Assembly (NCBI GenBank): GCA_900548455.1
Contig: URKQ01000037.1
Span: 1-34,331, forward strand
DNA from: an uncultured Clostridium sp.
Lineage (GTDB): Bacteria > Bacillota > Clostridia > Clostridiales > Clostridiaceae
Reading direction: 5' to 3'
Length of the DNA stretch: 34,331 nt
Shown here: one piece after another, positions 9,048 through 17,575 of the stretch
Layout of the letters: each line of letters begins with the position of its first letter
Numbering within the stretch: position 1 is the first letter of the stretch
Made by a program: the position numbers and the translations under genes
Notes under the pieces: generated by a model
The model's database searches: none
What the model was told of the DNA's origin: nothing
What the model saw: only the letters and a program-made list of their open reading frames with translations

Positions 9048-9172
9048 TTCCCCACTTCCTTATCTCTTTCGTTTATTTAATTATAATATTTATTGATTAA
9101 GAAGTTCATTACATAATTATGACAATTTCCTTAAGATTAGTTAAGGGTACTTATATAATATTCGGTACTAAC

Positions 9173-9208
9173 GTAAAAAAAATAACTCTATAGTAAAATA
9201 GAGTTATG
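9173..9208 (-). terminator. Terminator after the arginase-CxxC protein unit
   Basis: AACTCTAT (9186-9193) pairs with ATAGAGTT (9200-9207). On the minus strand the stem is followed by ATTTTTTTT. It lies 18 bases after the stop of the 62-residue gene at 9226. Confidence 0.85.
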
Positions 9209-9225
9209 AAGTGACGTTTAATAAG

Positions 9226-9414
9226 TTATATCTCTTTTAACTTTTCTATTAATTCATTTACATCTAAGCCATGTACTTGACAAGCTTCTTCTATAGATTC
9301 AGCTTGAGCTGATGGACATCCAACACATCCCATTCCAAAACCCATCAAAATCTCTACAGCTTTTTCATTCTTTGAAATAATTTCTCCTATAGTCATACTT
9401 TTATTAACTTCCAT
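9226..9414 (-). CDS. DUF1858 small CxxC redox-type protein
   Basis: The 62 residues match the DUF1858 fold, a small helical domain seen alone or fused to redox proteins and in the N-terminus of iron-sulfur repair proteins. The key segment is GFGMGCVGCPSAQ, with Cys30 and Cys33 and a further Cys45 (EEACQVHG). A disulfide or metal-linked redox role is plausible for the family, not shown here. It lies 40 bases after arginase on the same strand, with its own GGAGG, and shares arginase's terminator, so the two are probably cotranscribed. Confidence 0.85.
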   Translation of the reverse strand: MEVNKSMTIGEIISKNEKAVEILMGFGMGCVGCPSAQAESIEEACQVHGLDVNELIEKLKEI

Positions 9415-9454
9415 ATTAATCCTCCTTATAGAAAAATTTGAATCATCATCAATT

Positions 9455-10354
9455 TTAAATTAACGTTCCTACTTCTTTTAAAATATCCATACAATTGTTT
9501 AAAGTTACATCTGTATCATCTAGTTTAGGGTTAAACTCTACAAAGTCCATAGATTTAACTAACTTTGTATCAAATAAAGTTTTTAAAATTTCTTTTCCTT
9601 CATCAACTGTAAATCCATTTGGTACCGGAGTACCTGTACCCTTTATATGTACTGGATCAATTGAGTCAACATCAAAACTAATATGTACATTATTAACACC
9701 TAAAGAAAGTAACTTTTCTTTAACCTGCTCACATAGTTTATCCATACCTATTGACTTTATATCATCCATTGTCCAAACATTTAACTTTAATTCTTTAATT
9801 AATTCAAGCTCTCCCTTATCTAAGTCTCTAGCTCCAATTATAAAAACATTTTTACTATTAACTTTTACTCCATCGAAGAATAAATTGGTTAATGATTTAT
9901 CTCCTACACCCATAGATGCTGCTAACGGCATACCATGAACATTGCCTGAAGGACTAGTTTCAAAAGTATTTATATCACCATGTGCATCAATCCAAACTAC
10001 AGCTAAATCATCTTCATAAAATTTAGATATCCCTGCTAAACTTCCAGCTGCTAAGGAGTGATCTCCTCCAAGTATCACTGGAAATCCTTTAGCACATAAA
10101 GAAGCATAAACCTGCTGTGCTAAACTTTCGTTTACTTCTAAAATTTCATCAATATATTTTGCATTAACTCCAGCATTAAAAGGATTCTTATCTATATTTT
10201 TCTCAACATAAATATTTCCTAAATCATATACTTTATTGTTTTTACTTTCTAAAGCTTGTTTGACTCCAGCTTTCCTAAGTGTATTAGGACCGTCATCCAC
10301 ACCTACTTTGTCACATCCATAATATAGTGGAACTCCTATTAAGTTAATATCCAT
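9455..10354 (-). CDS. rocF: Arginase
   Basis: Arginase hydrolyses arginine to ornithine and urea using two manganese ions. The 299 residues hold every metal-ligand motif: GGDHS (96-100), DAHGD (123-127) and SFDVDSIDP (226-234). NVHGMP, with its conserved His140, and FVEFNP, with Glu273, are also present. The N-terminus (GVPLYYGCDKVGVDDGPNTLRKAG) fits arginase better than agmatinase, though I cannot exclude a related ureohydrolase. GGAGGAG lies before the ATG. It stands downstream of arcABC but is separated by a terminator and 370 bases, so it is a distinct transcription unit, followed by the small CxxC gene. Confidence 0.9.
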   Translation of the reverse strand: MDINLIGVPLYYGCDKVGVDDGPNTLRKAGVKQALESKNNKVYDLGNIYVEKNIDKNPFNAGVNAKYIDEILEVNESLAQQVYASLCAKGFPVILGGDHSLAAGSLAGISKFYEDDLAVVWIDAHGDINTFETSPSGNVHGMPLAASMGVGDKSLTNLFFDGVKVNSKNVFIIGARDLDKGELELIKELKLNVWTMDDIKSIGMDKLCEQVKEKLLSLGVNNVHISFDVDSIDPVHIKGTGTPVPNGFTVDEGKEILKTLFDTKLVKSMDFVEFNPKLDDTDVTLNNCMDILKEVGTLI

Positions 10355-10440
10355 CTTTTCTCCTCCAGTATACCAATTTATTACCGCTCAATTAAATTTA
10401 TAGTAAATATACAGTATCATAATATGTGATTTCTATAAAT

Positions 10441-10489
10441 AACTATTTCTTTCTGCATTTATTTGAATCAAAATAGCGAAGAAATAGTT
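10441..10489 (-). promoter_or_regulatory. Inverted repeat with ARG-box-like sequence upstream of arginase
   Basis: AACTATTTCTT (10441-10451) is repeated inverted at 10479-10489. Between the arms, 10454-10467 read on the minus strand gives TTCAAATAAATGCA, which agrees at 10 of 14 positions with the ArgR/AhrC operator pattern TGAATAAAAATKCA. An odd palindrome TTTGAATCAAA overlaps it. The site is about 100-135 bases before the arginase start, a sensible place for arginine-responsive control. This is a pattern match only. Confidence 0.35.
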
Positions 10490-10611
10490 GCAAATATTAC
10501 TTTATTTCATATTGAGAAAAAATACAATAGATATTTAAAATTTTATAATGTTAGTTTTATATTTTTTATATTTATTTATACCTATTATTTATATGATTAA
10601 AATTTTAAATC

Positions 10612-10638
10612 AAAAAAAAGGGATTCTCTAAGAATCCC
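10612..10638 (-). terminator. Terminator after arcC
   Basis: GGGATTCT (10620-10627) pairs with AGAATCCC (10631-10638) across a 3-base loop, and eight T follow on the minus strand. It lies 90 bases past the arcC stop. The same arms recur at 34051-34069. Confidence 0.85.
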
Positions 10639-10726
10639 CTCATTCACTATTCACTTTTACTTCTTCACTTTTCACTCAAAAGTAGTGCATATATCATAAT
10701 AGCAAAGTTAGCTTATCTATAATCTG

Positions 10727-11662
10727 TTACTTTTCTATTATGGTACCAGTTTTACCATGTAGAGCTTCTTTAGCCTTTTCTAGCGAAGTAATTAAAGCTA
10801 GTCCATTTGTAGAATTCTTTACATATTCTACGCAGGCTTCTACCTTTGGTAACATTGAGCCTTTTGCAAAATGACCTTCATTTATATATTTATCTGCATC
10901 TTCTAAAGACATCTTAGCTAATTCTTGCTGATTTGGCTTATTAAAATTTATAGCTACTTTATCAACAGCAGTTAAAATTACAAGCATCTCTGCATTTAAA
11001 TCCATGGCAAGCCTTGCACTAGACTTATCTTTATCAATTACTGCTGCAACTCCTTTTAACATACCAGCCTCATCTTCAATTACAGGTATGCCACCGCCTC
11101 CAACAGTAATAACTATTGTTCCATTGTCAACTAGTTGCTTTACAGTCTCTATCTCTGTTATTCTTTGTGGCTTTGGTGAAGCTACTACTCTTCTATATCC
11201 TCTGCCTGCATCTTCAACAAAGGTAAATCCCTTTTCTGCCATTATGCGTTCTGCTTCTTCTTTAGAATAGAACATTCCTACAGGCTTAGTTGGGTTTTTA
11301 AAAGCTGGATCTTTTTCATCAACAACAACTTGAGTAACTACTGTAACTACGTTTTTATTTATTCCTCTTGATTTTAGTTCATTTTTAATTGATTGTTGCA
11401 AGTGGTATCCTATGTATCCTTGACTCATGGCACCACACTCAGCAAATGGCATTGCAGGAGTATTAGCTCCATTATTAGATGCAAAGTCCATCGCTAAATT
11501 TATCATACCTACTTGTGGTCCATTTCCATGTCCAACTATTACATTATATCCTTCTTCAACTAAATCAACTATTGTTTTTGCTGTACTTTTAACTAATCTT
11601 AATTGTTCTTCTGGTGAATTCCCCAAAGCATTTCCACCAAGTGCAATAACTAATTCTTTCAT
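10727..11662 (-). CDS. arcC: Carbamate kinase
   Basis: Carbamate kinase performs the last step of the arginine deiminase pathway: carbamoyl phosphate plus ADP gives ATP, ammonia and CO2. The 311 residues begin ELVIALGGNALG, the family N-terminus. GHGNGPQVG, the TVGGGGIPV segment and DKDKSSARLA with its conserved lysines are also present. I start at the ATG 11662; the in-frame GTG nine bases earlier lies in the weak AAGGGTGA ribosome site. It follows arcB by about 110 bases and ends at a strong terminator, closing arcA-arcB-arcC. Confidence 0.95.
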   Translation of the reverse strand: MKELVIALGGNALGNSPEEQLRLVKSTAKTIVDLVEEGYNVIVGHGNGPQVGMINLAMDFASNNGANTPAMPFAECGAMSQGYIGYHLQQSIKNELKSRGINKNVVTVVTQVVVDEKDPAFKNPTKPVGMFYSKEEAERIMAEKGFTFVEDAGRGYRRVVASPKPQRITEIETVKQLVDNGTIVITVGGGGIPVIEDEAGMLKGVAAVIDKDKSSARLAMDLNAEMLVILTAVDKVAINFNKPNQQELAKMSLEDADKYINEGHFAKGSMLPKVEACVEYVKNSTNGLALITSLEKAKEALHGKTGTIIEK

Positions 11663-11730
11663 AAATATCACCCTTTCATCCTACTTTGCCAAACTAAACT
11701 TTAATGGTCATTTCCTCAATAGCAAAGATA

Positions 11731-11753
11731 GGGCCCCAAAACTTATGAGGCCC
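11731..11753 (-). other. GC-rich stem-loop between arcB and arcC
   Basis: GGGCC (11731-11735) pairs with GGCCC (11749-11753) around a 13-base loop. It stands out in an AT-rich gap but has no T-run, so it is not a clear terminator. It could stabilise or process the arc mRNA and thereby tune arcC relative to arcB. Confidence 0.3.
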
Positions 11754-11773
11754 GTCCTAATAAAGAACAGAAA

Positions 11774-12769
11774 TTATAATCCTATAGTTGCTGCCATTAC
11801 TGCCTTAATTGTATGCATTCTATTTTCTGCTTCATCAAACACAACTGATTGTTTAGATTCAAATACTTCATCTGTAACTTCCATTTCAGTTATGCCAAAT
11901 TTTTCTCCCATTTCTTTACCAACTCTAGTTTTTAAATCATGGAATGCAGGTAAACAATGCATAAATATTGCACTTGCATTTGCATTATCCATTACAGCTT
12001 TATTTACTTGGAAAGGTCTTAATTCCTTTATTCTTGCTTCCCAAACTTCATCTGGTTCACCCATTGATACCCATACATCTGTATAAATAACATCTGCATT
12101 TTTAGTTCCTGCCATAACATCTTCAGTTAATGTTATTGTGCAACCATTTTCTTTTGCTATCTCTTTGCATTTTGCTACTAATTCATCTGCTGGGAATAAT
12201 TCTTTTGGTGCACAAGCAGTAAAGTTTAATCCCATTTTTGCACATGCAACCATTAATGAGTTACCCATATTATTTCTTGCATCACCCATATATACAAAAT
12301 TTATGCCTTTTAATCTGCCAAATTTTTCTTCAACAGTTAATAAGTCTGCAAGCATTTGTGTAGGATGGAATTCAGTTGTAAGTCCATTCCATACTGGAAC
12401 ACCAGCATATGCTGCTAACTCTTCTACTATAGCTTGATCAAATCCTCTGTATTCAATACCATCATACATTCTTCCAAGAACTCTAGCTGTATCAGCTATA
12501 GATTCCTTTTTACCCATTTGAGATCCAGTTGGTCCAAGATATGTAACACCCATTCCTAAGTCCATAGCACCAACTTCAAATGAACATCTAGTTCTTGTTG
12601 AATCCTTCTCAAATAAAATAGCAACATTTTTACCATTCAAATATTTATGAGGTACTCCTGCTCTCTTCATATCCTTTAAATTTTTAGAAAGGTCTAATAA
12701 ATATCTGATTTCTTCTGGTGTGAAATCCAATAATTTTAAAAATGAACGTCCTCTTAAATTAACTGCCAT
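11774..12769 (-). CDS. arcB: Ornithine carbamoyltransferase (catabolic, arc-linked)
   Basis: The enzyme interconverts citrulline plus phosphate with ornithine plus carbamoyl phosphate. The carbamoyl-phosphate motif STRTR is at residues 57-61, in FEKDSTRTRCSFEVGAMDLG, and the ornithine-side HCLPAFHD is at 271-278 with Cys272. At 331 residues it is the usual length. Its place between arcA and arcC argues for the catabolic direction; a biosynthetic ArgF would look nearly the same in sequence. AGGAGGAG precedes the ATG. Confidence 0.95.
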   Translation of the reverse strand: MAVNLRGRSFLKLLDFTPEEIRYLLDLSKNLKDMKRAGVPHKYLNGKNVAILFEKDSTRTRCSFEVGAMDLGMGVTYLGPTGSQMGKKESIADTARVLGRMYDGIEYRGFDQAIVEELAAYAGVPVWNGLTTEFHPTQMLADLLTVEEKFGRLKGINFVYMGDARNNMGNSLMVACAKMGLNFTACAPKELFPADELVAKCKEIAKENGCTITLTEDVMAGTKNADVIYTDVWVSMGEPDEVWEARIKELRPFQVNKAVMDNANASAIFMHCLPAFHDLKTRVGKEMGEKFGITEMEVTDEVFESKQSVVFDEAENRMHTIKAVMAATIGL

Positions 12770-12894
12770 TGTAAATCTCCTCCTATTATGGTATTATAAT
12801 TTAGTGTTTTGTAATTTTATGAAATAAATATATTTAAAATTTTTAATTTTAAATCGTATTTATTGTGTGAAGGTTAGTCCATAATGTATGTCAT

Positions 12895-14106
12895 CTATAA
12901 TTCTCTAATTAAAGGCATTGACATACATCTTGGGCCTCCACGACCTCTTGATAATTCAGATGATGGAATAACATGTATTTTTATTCCGTATTCTTCCAAA
13001 ATCTTATTTGTTACATGGTTTCTTGAGTACACAATAACTTCCCCAGGCTTAATACAAAGTGTATTAGAACCATCATTCCATTGTTCTCTTTGAGAAATTA
13101 TATAATCTCCTCCACCACATCTAATAAGCTTCACTTCACATTCTAAGTATTTAGATAAAACCTCTCCTAATGTCATTGTAGTTTCATTTATATTTACCGT
13201 ATCATCACCCTTAGTTAATTCAAATATTTGAAGTGGTCCTTCTATTTGAGGATGAATAGTAAATTTATCATAATCAACTTGAGTAAATACTGTATCTAAG
13301 TGCATATACGCCCTTGTATTTGGAATTTTAAAAGCTAGAATTGTTTCAATTTTATTTCCTTCAGTTTCAAAGAAAATTCTTTCTGCAATTCTTTCTATTG
13401 CCTCTGCTTGAGTTCTCTGTGAAATACCTATAGCTAAAACCTTTTCATTTAAGTTTAAAATATCTCCACCTTCAATATGATGTTCAAAGGTTCTATCATA
13501 AACTCTATTAGTATCTTTAAAATCTTTATGATATTTAAAAATGTAATCAGAATAAATAGTTTCTCGATTTCTAGTAGCAGAGTACATCTTATTCATACTA
13601 ATTGAATTTCCAATTGTTGCAAAAGGATCTCTTGTAAAGTATAAATTAGGCATTGGATCAGTAATAAATGGATAAGGTTCTTCCACACAATCTATTAAAT
13701 GCTTTTCTGTAACCTGTGGTAACTCACTTTTCTTTATTCCTGCCATAGTCTTTCTTATAAGCTCTTCATTGTTTTGAAAACTCTTCAAATAATCATACAA
13801 ATAATTTTTGCATTGTATACTTCTAACATTAGCTTCCTTTATAAACTGTTTAATAAATTTATCCTTTACCTCAGCATTTTCTAACACTTCTGCTGCCAGT
13901 TGATGTAAGTATACAACTTCAACACCGTTTTCTCTAAGAACTCTTGCAAATTCCCTGTGCTCTTGTCTTGCTATCTCCAAATATGGAATATCATCAAATA
14001 ACAATCTCTCTAAATATTCTGGAGTTAAGTTTTCAATTTCTTCTCCTGGTTCATGAAGCAGAACCTTTTTTAAAGGCTTTATTTCACTTGTAACACTAAT
14101 TGTCAT
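12895..14106 (-). CDS. arcA: Arginine deiminase
   Basis: Arginine deiminase converts arginine to citrulline and ammonia, the entry step of fermentative ATP production from arginine. In the 403 residues, FTRDP is at 157-161, EGGD at 212-215, HLDTVF at 269-274, and the catalytic Cys394 lies in GRGGPRCMSMPL near the C-terminus. AAGGAAGG precedes the ATG by seven bases. It is first in the arc cluster, and no arcD arginine-ornithine exchanger or argR gene lies with it. It starts only 80 bases after the MerR-methyltransferase gene on the same strand. Confidence 0.97.
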   Translation of the reverse strand: MTISVTSEIKPLKKVLLHEPGEEIENLTPEYLERLLFDDIPYLEIARQEHREFARVLRENGVEVVYLHQLAAEVLENAEVKDKFIKQFIKEANVRSIQCKNYLYDYLKSFQNNEELIRKTMAGIKKSELPQVTEKHLIDCVEEPYPFITDPMPNLYFTRDPFATIGNSISMNKMYSATRNRETIYSDYIFKYHKDFKDTNRVYDRTFEHHIEGGDILNLNEKVLAIGISQRTQAEAIERIAERIFFETEGNKIETILAFKIPNTRAYMHLDTVFTQVDYDKFTIHPQIEGPLQIFELTKGDDTVNINETTMTLGEVLSKYLECEVKLIRCGGGDYIISQREQWNDGSNTLCIKPGEVIVYSRNHVTNKILEEYGIKIHVIPSSELSRGRGGPRCMSMPLIREL

Positions 14107-14142
14107 TAGAATACCTTCCTTCTCATTAATTTTTTATATTTT

Positions 14143-14183
14143 ATGTATATTCAGAATTCTTTAAGTATCAGTTGCTTAAATGC
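14143..14183 (-). promoter_or_regulatory. Stem-loop and possible ArgR half-site before arcA
   Basis: AGTTGC (14170-14175) pairs with GCAACT (14182-14187) and the stem extends outward through AAGTAT/ATACTT after a small internal loop. No T-run follows on the minus strand. Nearer arcA, the minus strand reads TGAATATACAT (complement of 14143-14153), like half of an ArgR operator. Control of arc by arginine is possible; the match is weak. Confidence 0.25.
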
Positions 14184-14186
14184 AAC

Positions 14187-15377
14187 TTATATACTTTCAA
14201 CTTTAAATAATCCTAAATTACTGGTTATATAAAATTCTCCTTGACTTTCAATTGACTTTTTTATAAATTTTTCAAATTCTTTCTTTCTTGTATCAATGAT
14301 GTCCAATATATTGCCTGGAATTGAATATATATACTCTAAAATTCCATGGCTATCATTGACAATAAAATTAGCATCATATATTACTTTTTCTACATTTGAA
14401 AAATACTTTTTAAGAATATCTTCACCATTTTCTAATCCAAACTTATAAGACAACTTATCTTCATATATCCTTACACTGTGGTTGAAACTTAGCATTAATT
14501 CTTGAAGTTCTTTCATATGGTTCTCTCCAATAGTGGAACAATACACCCTACCACCTGGCTTAACAACTCTCTTAATTTCACTTAATACAGAATCTACATC
14601 TCTCATAAAAAACAATATATGATTAGCAATAACAACATCAAAACTATTATCTTCAAATGGTAATTTACTAAAGTCAGCTATCTGAAAATTGAACTTGTCT
14701 ATTTCCTCATTGAGAGTCCTTTTCGCATCTTCAATCATTTCCTCGCATATTTCAGTTAAAGTTATCTCCAGGGTATCATTGATTCTATCAATATTTTTTC
14801 CCCACAAAGCTCCATTACCACAACCAATTTCTAAGACCTTGTCATTATCATTAATTTGAATGTTATCAAATACCCATCTATACCACTCATACTTATTTGA
14901 GCAAAACCTATCCATAAGTTTTACGCCCTCATTTAAGTTTGAAGCATCTCTGCTTCTCTGTAAAATTTCTTTTTCACTTTCTAAGTTTTTAATAACATCA
15001 AAAGCTTCTCGCCAATTTTTATCATCTTTTTCATCCATAGTAACTTGTGCTGTTTCTATTGTGTTTAATACAACTCTCATATTATTCATCTTATTTTTTA
15101 TAATGCTCTTTTGTAAATTAAGAGAATTTATTAAATCTTCTTTTTTGTAATCAAATTGTTCTATTTCAACTATCTCATCAAGAGTTAATCCCAAAAACTT
15201 AAGGGCTAATATTTTCTTTAACTCCACAAAATCTTCGTCTGAGTAAAATCTATATCCTGAACTATTTGTAAAAGAAGGCTTTAATATTCCTATAGAATCA
15301 TAATACCTAATTGTTCTAATAGTCACTCCAGCTTTTTTTGCAAATTCACCCGTGGTGTAATAACCATTTTCTTTCAT
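14187..15377 (-). CDS. MerR-type regulator fused to a SAM-dependent methyltransferase
   Basis: The 396-residue protein joins two domains. Residues 5-75 are a MerR winged helix (YYTTGEFAKKAGVTIRTIRYYDSIGIL, then GYRFYSDEDF), followed by a dimerising helix with the LKILALKFLGLTLDEI pattern and a coiled coil to about 140. From about 165 a class I methyltransferase begins, with the SAM loop VLEIGCGNG at 181-189 and a post-loop PFEDNSFDVVIANHI. Thus the effector-sensing half of a MerR protein has been replaced by a methyltransferase. The start is ATG 15377, five bases after GGAGGTG; an in-frame GTG at 15383 lies within that ribosome site. Its promoter has MerR-type geometry, so it probably controls itself. 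Target and methyl acceptor are unknown. Confidence 0.9.
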   Translation of the reverse strand: MKENGYYTTGEFAKKAGVTIRTIRYYDSIGILKPSFTNSSGYRFYSDEDFVELKKILALKFLGLTLDEIVEIEQFDYKKEDLINSLNLQKSIIKNKMNNMRVVLNTIETAQVTMDEKDDKNWREAFDVIKNLESEKEILQRSRDASNLNEGVKLMDRFCSNKYEWYRWVFDNIQINDNDKVLEIGCGNGALWGKNIDRINDTLEITLTEICEEMIEDAKRTLNEEIDKFNFQIADFSKLPFEDNSFDVVIANHILFFMRDVDSVLSEIKRVVKPGGRVYCSTIGENHMKELQELMLSFNHSVRIYEDKLSYKFGLENGEDILKKYFSNVEKVIYDANFIVNDSHGILEYIYSIPGNILDIIDTRKKEFEKFIKKSIESQGEFYITSNLGLFKVESI

Positions 15378-15420
15378 GTCCACACCTCCACAGTATATAT
15401 CAAGATTACCCTACACTCAT

Positions 15421-15451
15421 ATATTACGACGTTACGTAAGGTAATGGTCAA
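15421..15451 (-). promoter_or_regulatory. MerR-type promoter with 19-bp spacer and central dyad
   Basis: Read on the minus strand, TTGACC (complement of 15446-15451) and TAATAT (complement of 15421-15426) are 19 bases apart, two more than a normal promoter. A near-perfect 14-bp palindrome, ACCTTACGTAACGT (12 of 14 symmetric), sits at 15429-15442, almost exactly mid-spacer. A long spacer with the operator between the boxes is characteristic of promoters activated by MerR proteins through DNA distortion. Confidence 0.65.
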
Positions 15452-15546
15452 TACCTTTTTATAAAATTTTTATTATATTTTTACTTTTTATATATTTTTT
15501 AATATTTAAACTGAATTATGTTAAATAAAGTCTCACATTCATATAA

Positions 15547-15575
15547 TTAAAAAAGTGGCATTGCCACTTTTTTAA
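15547..15575 (-). terminator. Terminator after the aldolase-like gene
   Basis: TTAAAAAAGTGGC pairs with GCCACTTTTTTAA around ATT, giving T-runs on both strands. It lies against the stop codon at 15577. Confidence 0.85.
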
Positions 15576-15576
15576 T

Positions 15577-16590
15577 TTATATAGACTGAATGAATTTATC
15601 TACTTCTTCCTCACAAGTGGCCCATGACGTTACAAGTCTTATAGCAGAATTTTTATCATCTATCTTTTCCCAAATACTAAAATCAAAATTATTCTCCAAA
15701 GATTCTATTAATTCATTTGAAAATATAGGGAATACTTGATTTGTTGAAGTATTTATGAAAAAACTATGTCCTGCTTTTTCAATGCCTAATCTTAATTTAT
15801 CAGCCATCTTATTAGAATATTCCCCTAGCTGAAAATATAGATTTTCTCTAAATAACTCCAAAAATTGAATTCCTAAAATACGTCCTTTAGCAAACATTGC
15901 TCCTCTTTGTTTAATGTAATATCTGAAATTACTTTTCAAGTTCTCGTTTACTATTACTAAAGCTTCTCCCATAAGAGCACCACATTTTGTACCACCTATA
16001 TAAAATGCATCTACTAAATTACATATATCATTAAGTACTAAATTATTTTCTTTAGATGTTAAAGCTGAGGCAAGTCTAGCCCCATCCATATACAAATACA
16101 TTCCATATTGGTTACATATATTTCTTAAAGCTTCCAACTCTTCCTTTGTGTATAAAGTCCCTACTTCTGTTGGGTTTGATATGTACACAAGCTTTGGTTT
16201 AACCATATGCTCATCTGTATGAGCTTTCACGGTAAGCTCAACATCTTTAGGAGTAATTTTACCATCAGCTGAATCAACTGATATTACTTTATGACCAGTA
16301 GCCTCTATAGCACCTGTTTCATGAACCAATATATGGCCTGTAGATGGTGCTACAATTGCTTCATAAGATCTTAAAAAAGCACTTAATGCTGTTAAATTTG
16401 TTTGAGTTCCACCTACTAAAAAGTGTATATCTACATCTTCTCTACCTAACTTAACTTTAATTAATTTTTTTGCTTCTTCACAATAGTCGTCTTCACCATA
16501 ACCTGGTGACTGCTCCAAATTGCTTTTTACAAGAGCTCCCATAATATTTTCATGAGCACCTTCACTGTAATCATTTTTAAAACTATACAT
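15577..16590 (-). CDS. Low-specificity L-threonine aldolase-like PLP enzyme
   Basis: This fold-type I PLP enzyme belongs to the beta-eliminating lyase/threonine aldolase group, which cleaves threonine or allo-threonine to glycine and acetaldehyde. In the 337-residue form, the PLP aspartate is in MDGARLASAL (Asp169) and the Schiff-base lysine is in GGTKCGALMG (Lys202). The N-terminal FKNDYSEGAHENI is typical. The start is ATG 16590 after GAGGTGA; an in-frame GTG three codons earlier is part of the ribosome site. It is monocistronic, with a terminator at its 3' end. Activity on related beta-hydroxy amino acids is possible. Confidence 0.88.
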   Translation of the reverse strand: MYSFKNDYSEGAHENIMGALVKSNLEQSPGYGEDDYCEEAKKLIKVKLGREDVDIHFLVGGTQTNLTALSAFLRSYEAIVAPSTGHILVHETGAIEATGHKVISVDSADGKITPKDVELTVKAHTDEHMVKPKLVYISNPTEVGTLYTKEELEALRNICNQYGMYLYMDGARLASALTSKENNLVLNDICNLVDAFYIGGTKCGALMGEALVIVNENLKSNFRYYIKQRGAMFAKGRILGIQFLELFRENLYFQLGEYSNKMADKLRLGIEKAGHSFFINTSTNQVFPIFSNELIESLENNFDFSIWEKIDDKNSAIRLVTSWATCEEEVDKFIQSI

Positions 16591-16689
16591 ATAAATCACC
16601 TCTTAAAATGAATAATCTTTTATGCCACTTACTTCATCTTATTTTATTGTACCACAATACTGTATTTAATTTAGAATTTAAGATTTAAA

Positions 16690-16711
16690 AAAACTCGGCG
16701 AACCGAGTTTT
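16690..16711 (-). terminator. Terminator of the zinc-uptake operon
   Basis: AAAACTCGG (16690-16698) pairs with CCGAGTTTT (16703-16711) across a CGAA loop; on the minus strand a run of T continues past the stem. It lies about 43 bases past the znuB stop. Confidence 0.9.
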
Positions 16712-16753
16712 AACAATAATTTTGCATTTTCCATTTTTAATTATTAATTTTAT

Positions 16754-17575
16754 CTATGACCTCTTTGTAATCTTTCCTATTAAATAAAAGATTGTAAATA
16801 CAACTATATTAATAACTACTATACTAGCACCTGCTGGTAATGAAAATTGAAAAGATGTCATTATTCCTATGACAAAACATATGATAGAAATAATAGCTGA
16901 ACTAATTACAACACCTTTAAAGCTTTTAAATATTCTCATAGAAGTTAGTGCAGGAAATATAATTAAACTAGAAATTAATAAGGTGCCCATTATCCTCATC
17001 CCAACTACAATAGTAATTGCAGTTAGAAAAGCAATAAGCATATTATATATATTTGTATTAGTACCTGTTGCCTTAGCAAAATTTTCATCAAAAGTTACAG
17101 CAAATATCTTATTATAAAATAAAACAAATAAAAGTATTACTACAACTGATAGAATAATGCTTGTATATACATCGCTTTTACTCATTGCCAATATACTACC
17201 AAACATATAATTATAAACATCTATGTTCATACCTGTTGTAAGGGATGTCACTATAACGCCTATTGCCAAAGAACTAGTTGCAATAAGTGCAATAGCTGCA
17301 TCCCCTTTTATTTTACTGTTTTCACTAATCCTTAATAACAAAAACGCTGCAACTACAACAACTGGAACAGAAACCTGTAAAGGAGCTAAATTTAATGCCA
17401 TCGCTATAGACAAAGCACCAAATCCAACATGGGAAAGTCCATCACCTATCATTGAATATCTTTTAAGTACCAAACTAACTCCCAATAAAGCTGCGCATAA
17501 TGAAACCAAGATTCCTACAATTAATGCTCTAACTATGAAGGAGTAGGAAAGTAATTGTTGTATCACATTAAACAT
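16754..17575 (-). CDS. znuB: Zinc ABC transporter permease
   Basis: This is the membrane subunit of an ABC-3 family metal importer. The 273 residues are almost all hydrophobic helices, about eight, with the conserved YSMIGDGLSHVGFGALSIA segment near residues 39-57 that marks ZnuB/MntB permeases. Its start overlaps the end of the ATPase gene by 8 bases, implying coupling. Manganese or iron importers have the same fold; zinc is inferred from the His-rich binding protein and the Zur-like regulator in the same operon. Confidence 0.9.
   Translation of the reverse strand: MFNVIQQLLSYSFIVRALIVGILVSLCAALLGVSLVLKRYSMIGDGLSHVGFGALSIAMALNLAPLQVSVPVVVVAAFLLLRISENSKIKGDAAIALIATSSLAIGVIVTSLTTGMNIDVYNYMFGSILAMSKSDVYTSIILSVVVILLFVLFYNKIFAVTFDENFAKATGTNTNIYNMLIAFLTAITIVVGMRIMGTLLISSLIIFPALTSMRIFKSFKGVVISSAIISIICFVIGIMTSFQFSLPAGASIVVINIVVFTIFYLIGKITKRS

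Larger units (their letters stand above)
10355..10726. other. Intergenic region between arcC and arginase
   Basis: This 372-base stretch holds the arcC terminator (10612-10638), a patch of repeated TTCAC units at about 10640-10678, and an 11-bp inverted repeat with an arginine-box-like site (10441-10489). The rest is AT-rich with no convincing gene on either strand. Confidence 0.6.

Noticed and set aside
9495..9938. 147-codon plus-strand frame opposite arginase
   Set aside because: It is the mirror of a strongly conserved arginase gene, with Ser/Thr/Pro-rich nonsense composition and no ribosome site.
10640..10678. Cluster of TTCAC units as a CRISPR or satellite array
   Set aside because: Units are irregular, without uniform spacers; it is only a low-complexity patch after the arcC terminator.
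11427..12086. 219-codon plus-strand frame across arcC and arcB
   Set aside because: It lies antisense to two well-supported enzymes and has no domain or start signal.
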